Below, piece by piece: positions 1 through 8,767 of a stretch of 48,669 nucleotides of DNA. Made by a program: the position numbers and the translations under genes. Location: assembly GCA_003222275.1 (NCBI GenBank), contig QHVJ01000027.1, positions 1 to 48,669 of the forward strand. Reading direction: 5' to 3'. Under the pieces are notes generated by a model. That model saw only the letters and a list, made by a program, of their open reading frames with translations. It was not told the origin of the DNA and did no database searches. Source of the DNA: Acidobacteriota bacterium. Lineage in GTDB: Bacteria; Acidobacteriota; Vicinamibacteria; Fen-336. The first letter of the stretch is position 1. Each line of letters starts with the position of its first letter.

Positions 1-980
1 CGCATCAGCTCGACGAGCCGGCGGTAGACCTCGAGCTGCCGCGCCTCGGGCGGCCACTCCCGCGAGCGCCCGAGCAGATACTCGGAGCGGAAGAGGCCGA
101 TGCCCTCGGCGCCGTAGAGCAGGGCGGTGTCCGCCTCGTCCGGGAACTCGGCGTTGGCCTGGAGCCTCACCCGGATGCCGTCTCGCGTGACCGCGGGGAG
201 CGTGCTGGTGGCCTGCAGCCGCTCCTCCTCGATCTTGTGCCGCTCCTGCACGGCGCGGAATCCCTCGAGGGTGGGCGCGGTCGGCTCCACGACCAGCCGG
301 CCGCCCGTCCCGTCGACGACGACCAGCGATCCGGGGGGGACGCGCCGGACCGCATCCTGCAGGCCCGCCACGGCCGGGATCCCGAAGGACCGGGCCAGGA
401 TCGCGGTGTGGTGCGTCGGCGAGCCCGCGTCCATGGTCACGGCCAGGACCCGCTCCCAGTCCAGCTCCGCCGCCTCGGAGGGCGTGAGGTCTTCCGTCAC
501 CAGCACGAAGCTGCCCGGCAGGCGCGAGAGCGAGGGGGCGTCCGTCGCGCCGCCGAGGTTGATCTGGATGCGGCCGAGGACGTCGTCGAGGTCGGTGCTG
601 CGCTCGCGCAGGTAGGCGTCGGTGAACTCGTCGAAAAGCGCGTGGAGCTGCTCGGCGACCGTGCGCAGCGCCCACTCGGAGTTGACGTGGTCCTCGCGGA
701 TGACGGTCACCGCCCGGTCGAGCAGCAGCGGGTCCTCGAGCATCAGCAGGTGGGCGTCGAATATGTACGCGTGGCTTCCTCCCACCTCGCGCGCCAGCCG
801 CTCCTTGATGCCGAGGAGCTGCTTCTGCGACGCCTCGACGGCCCGGCTCAGGCGCTGCACCTCGCCCTCCACGGCCTCGGGCGCGAGCAGCAGCCGGAAG
901 ACGGGCACGGCCTCGCGCTCCACCACGAGGGCCGGCCCCACCGCCACCCCCGGCGACACCCCGATGCCCTTCAACTCCAA
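1..980 (-). CDS. ptsI: Phosphoenolpyruvate-protein phosphotransferase (PTS enzyme I), 3' end outside the window
   Basis: Enzyme I takes phosphate from PEP and passes it to HPr. I read 326 codons from a TTG at 980-978 (MELKGIGVSPG) with a GGGGAGG ribosome site inside the end of ptsH; the two genes touch without a gap. The N-terminal HPr-binding helical domain is followed by the swivelling phosphohistidine domain. Its active histidine is H191 in SPTHHTAILARSFG (E. coli has TSH at the same place, so Ser is replaced by His). The PEP-binding barrel begins before the window edge (ALLYGAEGIGLFRSE); the rest, roughly 250 residues by family length, is missing here. It ends the hprK-rapZ-EIIA-HPr-EI gene group. 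No sugar permease is visible, so a regulatory PTS is likely (inference). Confidence 0.95.
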   Translation of the reverse strand, partial: MELKGIGVSPGVAVGPALVVEREAVPVFRLLLAPEAVEGEVQRLSRAVEASQKQLLGIKERLAREVGGSHAYIFDAHLLMLEDPLLLDRAVTVIREDHVNSEWALRTVAEQLHALFDEFTDAYLRERSTDLDDVLGRIQINLGGATDAPSLSRLPGSFVLVTEDLTPSEAAELDWERVLAVTMDAGSPTHHTAILARSFGIPAVAGLQDAVRRVPPGSLVVVDGTGGRLVVEPTAPTLEGFRAVQERHKIEEERLQATSTLPAVTRDGIRVRLQANAEFPDEADTALLYGAEGIGLFRSEYLLGRSREWPPEARQLEVYRRLVELM

Positions 981-1250
981 CTACGCTTCCTCCCCGAAGC
1001 CGCTGTCCACGAGCGAGGCGAGGGCGTCGACGGCGGCGGCCTCGTCCTCGCCTTCCGCGGACACGTGGAGCAGCGAGCCCTGCGACGCGGCCAGGAGCAG
1101 GATGCCGAGGATCGACTTGCCGTCCATGGCCTTCCCGTTGCGGGTGACGGTGACGCGCGAGCGGAACCGGCTCGCCGTGTGCACGAAGCGCGCCGCGGCC
1201 CGGGCATGGAGCCCGAGGGCATTGCGGATGCGCACCTCGCGTGCGGTCAC
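981..1250 (-). CDS. ptsH: Phosphocarrier protein HPr with both His15 and Ser46 sites
   Basis: HPr carries phosphate from enzyme I to EIIA proteins. The 89-residue product has the catalytic histidine at H15 (NALGLHARAA) and the regulatory serine at S46 (MDGKSILGI). S46 is the residue HPr kinase/phosphorylase modifies, and hprK is encoded 1.4 kb upstream in the same group, so the Ser46 switch is probably active. The start is GTG at 1250, inside a GTGA overlap with the stop of the EIIA gene, which implies translational coupling. Length is normal for the family. Confidence 0.96.
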   Translation of the reverse strand: MTAREVRIRNALGLHARAAARFVHTASRFRSRVTVTRNGKAMDGKSILGILLLAASQGSLLHVSAEGEDEAAAVDALASLVDSGFGEEA

Positions 1251-1645
1251 GACGGCTTCTTCTCCAGCACCTCGCTCGCCACGTAGATCGCGTCCTTGCC
1301 CTGCTGGCGCACGAGGCGCGCCACCTCCGCCAGCGATCCGTCCCGCAACGAGGTGACCTTGATCAGCATGGGCAGGTTCACGCCGGTCACGATCTCGACC
1401 TGGGGCGAGAGGAAGGGCAGGCTCACGTTGGTCGGGGTGCCCCCGAACATGTCGGTGAGGATCAGCGATTGCTCTCCGCCCACGTCCTCCAGGGCGCGCG
1501 CGATCGCTTCGCGCGCCGCGCTGACGTCGTCGCTCCAGCCGATCGACACCGCGGCGATGCGCGGGATGTCGCCCACGATGGTGCGGGCGGCGTTGACGAG
1601 CTCCCCCGCCAGCGCCCCGTGCGTCACGACCACGATTCCAATCAT
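1247..1645 (-). CDS. PTS EIIA component, mannose/fructose-sorbose family
   Basis: A 132-residue stand-alone EIIA domain of the mannose family, which accepts phosphate from HPr on a histidine near the N-terminus: H9 in VVVTHGALAG. The DMFGGTPTN loop typical of EIIA-Man is present at about residues 65-73. The start ATG at 1645 has a GGAG ribosome site 6 nt upstream. No EIIB, EIIC or EIID follows, so it probably signals carbon or energy state rather than feeding a transporter (inference). A repeat-filled gap of 130 nt separates it from rapZ. Its stop overlaps the HPr start by 4 nt. Confidence 0.92.
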   Translation of the reverse strand: MIGIVVVTHGALAGELVNAARTIVGDIPRIAAVSIGWSDDVSAAREAIARALEDVGGEQSLILTDMFGGTPTNVSLPFLSPQVEIVTGVNLPMLIKVTSLRDGSLAEVARLVRQQGKDAIYVASEVLEKKPS

Positions 1646-1668
1646 CTTTCCGCTCCGACCGGCGCTAC

Positions 1669-1755
1669 AACGCAGAGGCCGCAGAGAACGCGCGTCATTT
1701 CATTTCCCATACTCTGCGGTCTCTGCGGATCCTCTGCGGCCTCTGCGTGGAAAGG
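1669..1755. repeat. CGCAGAGGC/CCTCTGCGG inverted-repeat element (copy 1)
   Basis: Between rapZ and the EIIA gene. The left arm (1670-1690) contains two CGCAGAG-type units. The right arm (1711-1755) contains four CTCTGCGG-type units and ends TGCGTGGAAAGG. The arms are reverse complements and could fold into a long hairpin. The same unit recurs at 13361-13522, 24941-25046 and 41516-41556, each time at a 3' gene end. Possible roles are transcription terminator or processing site, or simply a proliferating intergenic repeat. Confidence 0.85.
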
Positions 1756-1775
1756 CAACTTCCAATCCGCTCGAC

Positions 1776-2681
1776 TCACTGTCGCAAATCCCGGTGGCGG
1801 ACGCGCACCGGGTAGCCCTGGCCCCCGAGCGCTTCGGCCAGCGCATTGGCGATCATCACCGACCGGTGCCGGCCTCCCGTGCAGCCGATGCCGATCGTCA
1901 GGTAGCTCTTGCCCTCCCTGATGTAGCGCGGAACGACATAGGAGAGAAAGCTCTTCATCTTGTCGAGGAAGACCCCGGTGTCCTTCTGGCGGCGCATGTA
2001 GCGGATCACCGCCTTGTCGTTGCCGGTGAGCGCCTTCAGCGAGCGCACGAAGTTGGGGTTGGGGAGGAAGCGGACGTCGAACACCAGGTCCGCCTCCGAG
2101 GGCACGCCGTACTTGTAGCCGAACGACATCACGGAGAGGACGAGGGGCGCCGCTTCGTGCCGCACGTCGTAGTGCTCGCGGATGTACTCCCGGAGCTGGT
2201 GGACCGTGTAGTCCGACGTGTCGAGGATGAGGTCGGCCATCTTGCGGATGGGCTTCAGCGCCTCGCGCTCCTCCCGGATCCCCTCGATGGCAGGCTGGTT
2301 GATGGCCAGCGGGTGAGGGCGGCGGGTCTCGCTGAACCGGCGCACGAGGACCTTCTCGTCCGCTTCCAGGAACAGCACGCTCACGGCGAGCCCTCCGCGG
2401 CCGCGAAGCCGGCGGAAGACGTGGGGGAACTGCTTCAGGAACTCCCGCTCCCGCATGTCGACCACGAGCGCGGATCGCCGTAGCTCTTCCGATCCGCGGA
2501 TCAGCTCCGCAAAGCGCGGGATCAGCGCGGAGGGCAGGTTGTCGACGCAGAACCAGCCGATGTCCTCCAGGGCCCGGGCCACGTGCGTCTTCCCCGAGCC
2601 GGAGAGGCCGGTGATGATCAGGAGCCGCGCCTCCGGGGAAGCCCTCCGAGCGGCGCCGCGGCGGCTTCGCTTGTTAGGCAT
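1776..2681 (-). CDS. rapZ: RapZ-family nucleotide-binding protein (RNase adapter / YvcJ-like)
   Basis: The 301-residue product has an N-terminal P-loop, G25-T32 (GLSGSGKT), and the C-terminal RapZ domain with the signature GCTGGRHRSV at about 266-275. In E. coli RapZ controls GlmS through small RNAs; in Bacillus YvcJ is a nucleotidase-like protein of unclear role. Both lie near PTS or hprK-type genes, as here. The start ATG at 2681 lies in an 8-nt overlap with the end of hprK. The N-terminus carries a short basic extension (NKRSRRGAARR) before the P-loop. Its target in this lineage is unknown. Confidence 0.93.
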   Translation of the reverse strand: MPNKRSRRGAARRASPEARLLIITGLSGSGKTHVARALEDIGWFCVDNLPSALIPRFAELIRGSEELRRSALVVDMREREFLKQFPHVFRRLRGRGGLAVSVLFLEADEKVLVRRFSETRRPHPLAINQPAIEGIREEREALKPIRKMADLILDTSDYTVHQLREYIREHYDVRHEAAPLVLSVMSFGYKYGVPSEADLVFDVRFLPNPNFVRSLKALTGNDKAVIRYMRRQKDTGVFLDKMKSFLSYVVPRYIREGKSYLTIGIGCTGGRHRSVMIANALAEALGGQGYPVRVRHRDLRQ

Positions 2682-3702
2682 GCCCCCGCTTGCGGCGGCC
2701 GGCCCGGCGCGGGGCCAGCGCCACCTTGCGCACGCGCGCCTCCGGCCCTTCGGCCGCGATCATCTCGTCCACCTGCTCCGCGAAACGGCGCGCGGCATCA
2801 TAACCCCGGGTCTTGAGGAGCTGGTTGCGCGCCGCCACCTCGACCAGTATGGCGAGGTTGCGCCCCGGGGCGACCGGCATCCGTACGAGGGGCAGGTCCG
2901 CGCCCAGGACCCGGTAGCGCTCCTCCCGCAGGCCGAGGCGGTCGTACTCGCGCCCGGTCTCCCAGCGCTCCAGGCTCACGACGAGCTCCACCTTCTTCGA
3001 CAAGCGGACGGAGGAGACGCCGTAGAGGTCCTTGATGTTGATCACCCCCAGACCGCGCAGCTCCATGTGGTAGCGCGTGAGGTCGGGAGACGCACCCATC
3101 AGGGAATCCGCCATGCGCTTGATCTCCACGACGTCGTCCGAAACCAGGCGGTGGCCGCGGTCGATGAGGTCGAGGGCGCATTCCGACTTCCCGATGCCGC
3201 TCTCCCCCACGATGAGGACGCCGAGGCCGAAGACGTCCATGAGCACCGAGTGGAGCTGGACACGCTCGGCGAGCCGCTCGTCGAGGAACGCGCTGAGCTG
3301 CTTGATGAAGCGCGTGGAGTCGAGGGCGGTGGCGAGCACGGGCACCCCGCGGGCCTCCGCCTCGGAGCGCAGCTCGGGCGGCGGGGCGAGGCCCCTGGTC
3401 ACGACGAAGCAGGTCACGCGCCGGCGCGCGAGGCGGGCGAGGATCGAGGCCCGCGGGCGGGGAGCCAGCGTGCGGAGGTAGCTGATCTCGCTGCCGCCGA
3501 TGATCTGCACCCGCCCGTAGCGCAGGTAGCCCGTGAAGCCCGTCAGGGCGAGACCCGGCCGCTGGACCCGCGACAGGTGGATGGTGCGGTCGAGTCCCGC
3601 GCGCCCCGCCACCAGCCGTAGCGCCAGCTCCTCACCTCCGTGCTGGAGCAACTCGCGCACCGCGACCGCGGGCCCCGCCGCCGGGCGCGCGCGCCTCGTC
3701 AC
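2674..3702 (-). CDS. hprK: HPr kinase/phosphorylase
   Basis: HprK phosphorylates HPr on Ser46 with ATP and removes the phosphate again. The 342-residue product has an N-terminal HprK domain (about 15-140) and a C-terminal kinase domain with H151 (HSVLMDVFG), the P-loop G166-S173 (GESGIGKS) and the acidic pair in SDD (188-190). The conserved IKDLYG segment follows. The start is GTG at 3702, 4 nt after the hpf stop. A basic tail (RRAGRRKRGHA) ends the protein. HPr with an intact Ser46 is encoded in the same group, so the kinase-substrate pair is complete. Confidence 0.96.
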   Translation of the reverse strand: MTRRARPAAGPAVAVRELLQHGGEELALRLVAGRAGLDRTIHLSRVQRPGLALTGFTGYLRYGRVQIIGGSEISYLRTLAPRPRASILARLARRRVTCFVVTRGLAPPPELRSEAEARGVPVLATALDSTRFIKQLSAFLDERLAERVQLHSVLMDVFGLGVLIVGESGIGKSECALDLIDRGHRLVSDDVVEIKRMADSLMGASPDLTRYHMELRGLGVINIKDLYGVSSVRLSKKVELVVSLERWETGREYDRLGLREERYRVLGADLPLVRMPVAPGRNLAILVEVAARNQLLKTRGYDAARRFAEQVDEMIAAEGPEARVRKVALAPRRAGRRKRGHA

Positions 3703-3706
3703 CCCC

Positions 3707-4036
3707 TCAGGCCTCGGAGCGCGCGGCGGCGCGGGCGGGAAGGCGGCGCTTGCGCTGCTGCCGCTTGCCGTTGTGGCGCTTGGCCTGTCGGATCAGCTTG
3801 TCGAGGACGGTGGCGAGGGAGACTCCAAGATCGCCCGTCTCGTCGCGGGCGGCCAGGCTCCGCCGGGGCGAGCGCACGCTCACCTCGGCGAGGTGCCGGT
3901 GCTTGTCGACGCCGAGGATCACGTGGACGTGCGTGATGCCGCGGAGGACGCGCGACAGCTTCTTCAGCTTGCGCTCGGCCAGGGCCCTGATCGGCGCGGG
4001 GACCTCCGTCTGACGGCCGGTGTACTCGACCTGCAT
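3707..4036 (-). CDS. hpf: Ribosome hibernation-promoting factor, short form (HPF/RaiA family)
   Basis: A 109-residue protein of the sigma-54 modulation/HPF family, which binds the 30S subunit and silences ribosomes in stationary phase. The fold is seen in MQVEYTGRQTEV, IRALAERKLKKLSR and VHVILGVDKHRHLAEV. It is the short form: no C-terminal dimerisation domain, only a basic tail rich in Arg and Lys. The start has a strong AGGAGGT site. It lies directly after rpoN, the common arrangement in proteobacteria and acidobacteria, and 4 nt before hprK. Confidence 0.93.
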   Translation of the reverse strand: MQVEYTGRQTEVPAPIRALAERKLKKLSRVLRGITHVHVILGVDKHRHLAEVSVRSPRRSLAARDETGDLGVSLATVLDKLIRQAKRHNGKRQQRKRRLPARAAARSEA

Positions 4037-4073
4037 TCAGCCACCTCCTACGCGGGGAGGGCCGCGCGACTGG

Positions 4074-5498
4074 TCAGTGGACCGACTTGCGAAGGTTGGA
4101 GGGTGGGATCCGCAGTTCCTCCCTGTACTTGGCCACCGTACGGCGGGCGAGGGGCAGCCCGTCGCCGCCCAGCAGCTCCGCGATGCGCGAGTCGGAGAGG
4201 GGACGGGAGGGGTCCTCTCCGTCGATCATCTTCTTGATCTTGTCCTTGATGCTGACGGAGCTGATGGCCTCGCCCATCGTGGACGTGATGCCGCTGTGGA
4301 AGAAGAAGCGCAGCTCGTAGACGCCGCGCGGGGTGTGCATGTACTTGTTGGCCACCACGCGGGAGACGGTCGATTCGTGCATGCCGATGTCGGTGGCCAC
4401 GTCGCGCAGGACGAGGGGCTTCAGTTGCGTGATGCCGTGGTCGAGGAACGCGCGCTGGTGGCGGACGATGGACTCGGACACCTTGTAGATCGTGCGCTGC
4501 CGCTGGTCCACGCTCTTCAGCAGCCACAGGGCGCTGCGCAGCTTCTCCTTCACGTAGTTGCGGGTCTCCTCGGAGCCCGCGTCCTTGATCTCGAGCATCC
4601 GGCGGTACGTGGGGCTGATGCGCAGCTTGGGCAGCCCGTCGTCGTTCAGGATGATCTTGTACTCGTCCCCCTCCTTGACCACGAACACGTCGGGGATGAC
4701 GTAGGTGGAGCTGTCGGGGCTGTACTTGAGTCCCGGCTTGGGATCCAGCCGCCGGATGATCTCCAGATGGTGGGAGACCTCGTCGGGGCTCATGCCCATC
4801 TGACGCCCGATCTCGGGGTACTGGTGCCCCTGGAGCTGTTTCATGTAGTCCCGGACGATCACGTCGGTCGGCGAGTTCTCGAGCCCCAGCTGCCGCAGCT
4901 GCAGCCGCAGGCACTCCGTGAGGTCGCGGGTGGCGACGCCGGGGGGATCGAGGTTCTGCACCACACAGAGGGCCTTCTCGACCTCGTCCAGCGGGTAGGG
5001 ACCCAGGTTGGCGATCTCGGAGACCGAGGCCCGCAGCATCCCGTCCTCGTCGACGTTCTGGATGATGGCGTCGCCGATCTCCAGCAGCAGCTCGTCGGAG
5101 ACCGACATGTGCAGCTGCCAGCTCAGATGGTCGTAGAGATCGGGCTGCTCGGTGAGCGTGTTCTCGATCGGGGGCAGCTCGGGCACCTCGGAGGGCCGCG
5201 TGCGCCGCCGGTCGCCGTCGTCGAGGTAGTCCTCGAAGAACTTCTCGACGTCGATGTCCTTCAAGGGGTCGGTGCGCTCCTGCTCCTCCTTGGCCTCCTC
5301 GTTGGCGATCTCGTCCGGGGCGGTCTCCTGCGCGGGCACCTCCTCCAGCAGCGGATTCTCCATGACCTCCTGCTCCAGCACCTCGGCCAGCTCGAGTGTC
5401 GTCAGGGGCAGCAGCTTGATCGCCTGCTGGAGGGACGGCGTGAGGATGAGCCTCTGCGAGAGGCGCTGCGAGAGGCCTAGCTTCTGCTGGAAGGCCAC
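4074..5498 (-). CDS. rpoN: RNA polymerase sigma-54 factor
   Basis: The 474-residue product has all three regions: the N-terminal glutamine- and leucine-rich activator-contact region I (LILTPSLQQAIKLLPL), the acidic region II (about 60-115), and the core-binding and DNA-binding region III. The RpoN box ARRTVAKYRE is at 451-460. It starts with GTG at 5498; the ribosome site is weak (GGAAG). It follows lptB after 79 nt and precedes hpf. I see no convincing sigma-54 promoter (GG-N10-GC pattern) in this window, so its regulon lies elsewhere. Confidence 0.97.
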   Translation of the reverse strand: MAFQQKLGLSQRLSQRLILTPSLQQAIKLLPLTTLELAEVLEQEVMENPLLEEVPAQETAPDEIANEEAKEEQERTDPLKDIDVEKFFEDYLDDGDRRRTRPSEVPELPPIENTLTEQPDLYDHLSWQLHMSVSDELLLEIGDAIIQNVDEDGMLRASVSEIANLGPYPLDEVEKALCVVQNLDPPGVATRDLTECLRLQLRQLGLENSPTDVIVRDYMKQLQGHQYPEIGRQMGMSPDEVSHHLEIIRRLDPKPGLKYSPDSSTYVIPDVFVVKEGDEYKIILNDDGLPKLRISPTYRRMLEIKDAGSEETRNYVKEKLRSALWLLKSVDQRQRTIYKVSESIVRHQRAFLDHGITQLKPLVLRDVATDIGMHESTVSRVVANKYMHTPRGVYELRFFFHSGITSTMGEAISSVSIKDKIKKMIDGEDPSRPLSDSRIAELLGGDGLPLARRTVAKYREELRIPPSNLRKSVH

Positions 5499-5577
5499 GC
5501 TAGCGCTTCCAGAGGAAGCAGGTACGGCGTAAGGCGCCGGTCGTCGCTCTGCTCATGGTCGTTGATCGGGCCCGAGG

Positions 5578-6372
5578 TCAGCTCGTCCGGTCGCGGCCGT
5601 CGAGCTGGAACGCCTCGCCGAGGTACACGCGCCGGACCTCTTCGTCCGAAGCCAGATCGCCGGGCGTCCCGGCACGGAAGACCTGGCCCTCCCTGAGAAT
5701 ATAGGCCCGATGGGTGATTTTCAAGGTCTCGCGCACGTTGTGGTCGGTGATCAGGATGCCGATTCCGCGGTCCTTGAGGTGGGCGATGATCTTCTGGATG
5801 TCGAGCACCGCGAGGGGATCGATGCCCGCGAAGGGCTCGTCGAGCAGGATGAAGGAGGGGGACGTGGCGAGGGCGCGGCAGATCTCCAGGCGGCGCCGCT
5901 CGCCTCCGGACAGCGTGTAGGCCGGCTGCCGGGCGAGGTTCAGGATGCCCAGCTCCTCGAGCAGCCCGCGCGTGCGCGCCCGCTGCTCGGCCGGGGGCAC
6001 GCCCAGCGTCTCCAGGATCGCCATCACGTTCTCGTCGGCGGTCAGCTTGCGGAAGACGCTGGCCTCCTGGGGCAGATAGCCGATCCCGGCCCGGGCCCTC
6101 AGGTACATCGGGAGGTGGGTGATGTCCTCTTCGCCCAGGAATACCTGGCCATCGTCGGGGCGGGTGAGGCCCACCACCATGTAGAACGTCGTGGTCTTGC
6201 CGGCGCCGTTGGGACCGAGCAGGCCCACCACCTCGCCGGTGTGGATCTCCAGGTTGACGTGGTGGACGACGACCCGCCGCCCGTAGGACTTGGTCAGGCC
6301 TCGCGCCTGCAGGACCGTCCGTGGCGGCGCGGACGGCTGGGGCTCGTCGGCCGGCGTGGGCGCGGCACTCAA
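5578..6372 (-). CDS. lptB: LPS export ABC transporter ATP-binding protein
   Basis: LptB powers extraction of LPS from the inner membrane by LptFG. The 264-residue product has Walker A G53-T60 (GPNGAGKT), Q-loop Q102, signature LSGGE (154-158) and Walker B ending in D178-E179 ([13 protein letters not shown]). A proline-rich N-terminal extension of about 18 residues precedes the ABC domain. The start is TTG at 6372, inside a TTGA overlap with the LptC-LptA gene. lptF and lptG are not in the window. Confidence 0.95.
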   Translation of the reverse strand: MSAAPTPADEPQPSAPPRTVLQARGLTKSYGRRVVVHHVNLEIHTGEVVGLLGPNGAGKTTTFYMVVGLTRPDDGQVFLGEEDITHLPMYLRARAGIGYLPQEASVFRKLTADENVMAILETLGVPPAEQRARTRGLLEELGILNLARQPAYTLSGGERRRLEICRALATSPSFILLDEPFAGIDPLAVLDIQKIIAHLKDRGIGILITDHNVRETLKITHRAYILREGQVFRAGTPGDLASDEEVRRVYLGEAFQLDGRDRTS

Positions 6373-8423
6373 GGCTTGGGCGGCTCCTTGCGGTTCCGGA
6401 TGATGCTCAGCGTGCGGACCTGCTCCTGGCCGTCCACCAGGACCCGATCGTCACCCACGTGGAAGGTGAGCGATCGCCCCTCGACCTGCTGGGTCGGATC
6501 CTTGAGCGTCACCTTGGGGCCCACCAGGATCATCGTCTCGGTCTGCGGCGTGTAGGTCCCGCGCGCCCCCGAGGCGTGCCGATCGCCCTGCTTGACCTCC
6601 ACCGGCTCCCCGGCCACCAGGGTCTGGATGCTCGATCCGTCGCTCGTGAAGTTCAGCGTCGCCTCCGGGCTGCGGGTCGCGATGTCTCCCTGCCGGATCG
6701 ACACGTCTCCCCTGTAGACCGCCTTCTGCCCCTCCTCCATGTACGTCATCTCCTTCGCCCGCCCCTCGACCGTCGACGTCTCGCGCGCCTTCTCCGCGGC
6801 GCCCTTCGGGGCGTCCTTCGCCTGGGGGGCCTTCGCGGAGTCGCGATTCGGGTGGAGGAAGGAGACGACCCCGCCCGACGCCTCCAGGCGCCACTTCCCC
6901 TCCGGCCCGATCTGCTGCAAGCGGATCTCGGGCGCACGGATCTCGTCCTTGCCGGAGCGGAGCAGGGCGCTCTGCTGGTAGCGCGCGGTATGGGTCGAGT
7001 CCGTGTACTCCATGAGCGTCGACGTGACGAGGGCCGGCTCGGCGCCGCCCATGAGGAGGCCCTGGCCGCCGCCCTTGCGGCGCAGGACGTGATGTACGTC
7101 GCGGCGCGCGATGAAGTCGTTCGTGCGGGTGTTCATGTCGATCGCTCCGGCGCGCAACCGGCTGCCCTGCTCGTCATCGACCATCTCGGGCCCCTGGCGG
7201 AGCGTGAGCACTCCCGAGGCGCCGTCGTAGGACGCGTTCTCCGCGGTGGCTTTCTGCGGCGCCTGCTCGAACACGACCTCCCGCCGGAACTCGATGTCCT
7301 TGATGTCGCCCGTCGCGGGGTACACCCGGGCGAGAAAGCTCTGGCACCGCAGCCGGCGCGGAACGCCCTTGGCGGGGGGGATGGGAGCGGTGTCGAAGGA
7401 GCTGTCCTTCTGGCCCTCGAGCTCGTACAGGTGGCCCTGCTCGTCGAAGCGGAAGGTCAGCGCGCGGGCCTGCAGACGGCGCTTCTCCGGCGGGTCCTTG
7501 GGTCCGGGTCGCATCGTGAGGTCGGCGTCGGGCGCCGCTACCGCCTGCTCCAATGAACGGTCGGGGCGCAGCCACAGGTCGAGCTTGCGGCAGGTCAGGT
7601 GGCGCGGCCCCTGGCCGCCGGGTACGGGCGCCGTACCGGGGACGTTCCCGCTCGTCGAGTCGAGGACGACGTTCTCGATGGCACGGGCGCGGTAGATCGT
7701 CTGGTCGCTGCCGAAGTCGACCTCGAAGCGGTCCGCGGTGAGGACGTCGCCGGCTTGCGTGAGCCGGACGGCCCCGTCGAAGCGCATGGTGCCCTCCGGG
7801 CGCACGAGCAGCGCGTGGGCCGCCTTGATGTCGGTGGCCGGATTGCCCTCGTCCTGTATCCGCAGCGTCACGTCGGCGAGCAGCTCCAGCCGGCCCGCCC
7901 CCGCGTCGTACGTCATTCCGGTCGACGTCCCGGAGACGTCCTTGCGCTTGAACTCCACGGGCGCTTCGGTCTTCGCCAGCTGCTTGTCGCCGCGGTACAC
8001 CAGGCTCTCCGTGTGCAGCTCGAAGCCCTCCTCGGTGGTGACGATGACGTGCCCCTGGAAATTGCCCTTCTGCTGCGACGGGTTGATGAGGGCCTCGTCG
8101 GAGACGATGCGGCCCTTTCCGGGCTGGCCCTTGGCCATGTAGGTGAACGTGAGGTCCACCCCCCGCAGCCGCACGTCCTCCTGCTCCTGGCCCACCATGT
8201 TCAGGGCGCGCAGGAACCAGCCTTCCTTATCACCCTTGAAGCTCTTGTACTCGAAGCGTTCGGCGCGGGCCGACGTCGGTCCTTCCGGGGGCGCCGACGG
8301 CGCCGGCGTGGGGGTCACGGCGGATCGGGAGCGGAAGAAGGTGAACGTGACGCTGACGCCCACGACCAGCACGAGGACGAGAAGGGCCAAGCGGATGTGG
8401 CGGACGGTTCGAGGCGCGGGCAT
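6369..8423 (-). CDS. LptC-LptA fusion: LPS transport periplasmic bridge protein
   Basis: A 684-residue protein with one N-terminal membrane helix (about 9-30, [16 protein letters not shown]) followed by an LptC-like beta-jellyroll and then repeated OstA/LptA-type beta-strand segments. Typical elements are [21 protein letters not shown]-like strands early, and late ones such as [18 protein letters not shown] and [17 protein letters not shown]. coli uses two proteins of about 190 residues each. Here one chain about 1.8 times their sum could form much of the bridge. The stop overlaps the lptB start by 4 nt, which supports an LPS-export role. Extra beta repeats and the exact domain boundaries are inferred by eye. 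No ribosome site is visible; see the -10 box at 8430-8435. Confidence 0.85.
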   Translation of the reverse strand: MPAPRTVRHIRLALLVLVLVVGVSVTFTFFRSRSAVTPTPAPSAPPEGPTSARAERFEYKSFKGDKEGWFLRALNMVGQEQEDVRLRGVDLTFTYMAKGQPGKGRIVSDEALINPSQQKGNFQGHVIVTTEEGFELHTESLVYRGDKQLAKTEAPVEFKRKDVSGTSTGMTYDAGAGRLELLADVTLRIQDEGNPATDIKAAHALLVRPEGTMRFDGAVRLTQAGDVLTADRFEVDFGSDQTIYRARAIENVVLDSTSGNVPGTAPVPGGQGPRHLTCRKLDLWLRPDRSLEQAVAAPDADLTMRPGPKDPPEKRRLQARALTFRFDEQGHLYELEGQKDSSFDTAPIPPAKGVPRRLRCQSFLARVYPATGDIKDIEFRREVVFEQAPQKATAENASYDGASGVLTLRQGPEMVDDEQGSRLRAGAIDMNTRTNDFIARRDVHHVLRRKGGGQGLLMGGAEPALVTSTLMEYTDSTHTARYQQSALLRSGKDEIRAPEIRLQQIGPEGKWRLEASGGVVSFLHPNRDSAKAPQAKDAPKGAAEKARETSTVEGRAKEMTYMEEGQKAVYRGDVSIRQGDIATRSPEATLNFTSDGSSIQTLVAGEPVEVKQGDRHASGARGTYTPQTETMILVGPKVTLKDPTQQVEGRSLTFHVGDDRVLVDGQEQVRTLSIIRNRKEPPKP

Positions 8424-8429
8424 CAGGTC

Positions 8430-8435
8430 ATTTTA
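8430..8435 (-). promoter_or_regulatory. Possible -10 box (TAAAAT) for the LptC-LptA gene
   Basis: TAAAAT on the minus strand ends 6 nt before the ATG at 8423. No clear -35 is seen. If used, the mRNA would begin at or next to the start codon. A two-codon ORF (ATG ACC TGA) also overlaps the start as TGATG. Confidence 0.4.
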
Positions 8436-8456
8436 GCGCCCCGGGCTTTGGACCCG

Positions 8457-8720
8457 TTAGCCCTTGACGACGCTGGCCTGCATCTTGGCGACCGCCTGGA
8501 GGTAGCGGAGGTCGAGCGCCTCGGCCTCGGAGAGGGCCGCCCCGGCCGCCCGCTTGTCGCGCGCCTGCCTTCCCCGCGCAAGCGTGTCGCGCGTGAGGCG
8601 CGCGCGCCGATCGGGGGACGGCTCGGCGAGGATGCGGCGGGTCACCGCTTCGTAGGCCTGGATGTCCCCGGCCGTCAGGTCTGGAAATTGTCGGCGTAGC
8701 CGCTCCGGGTCCACCGGCAT
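8457..8720 (-). CDS. Small conserved-looking protein of unknown function, 87 residues
   Basis: I do not recognise this family. The ATG at 8720 opens an 87-residue, helix-rich, charged protein (MPVDPERLRRQFPDLTAGDI at the start, DLRYLQAVAKMQASVVKG at the end) with many Arg, Ala and Asp. There is no signal peptide or membrane segment, so it is probably cytoplasmic. The reading frame has strong third-position GC, as the neighbours do, and it lies between accA (47 nt upstream) and the LptC-LptA gene on the same strand. A degenerate piece of the CTCTGCGG repeat lies between it and accA. A coding function is likely but unproven. Confidence 0.6.
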   Translation of the reverse strand: MPVDPERLRRQFPDLTAGDIQAYEAVTRRILAEPSPDRRARLTRDTLARGRQARDKRAAGAALSEAEALDLRYLQAVAKMQASVVKG

Positions 8721-8767
8721 CGAGCCGCTCTGCAGTCTCGGCATCCTCTGCGCCCCCTGCGGATCCC

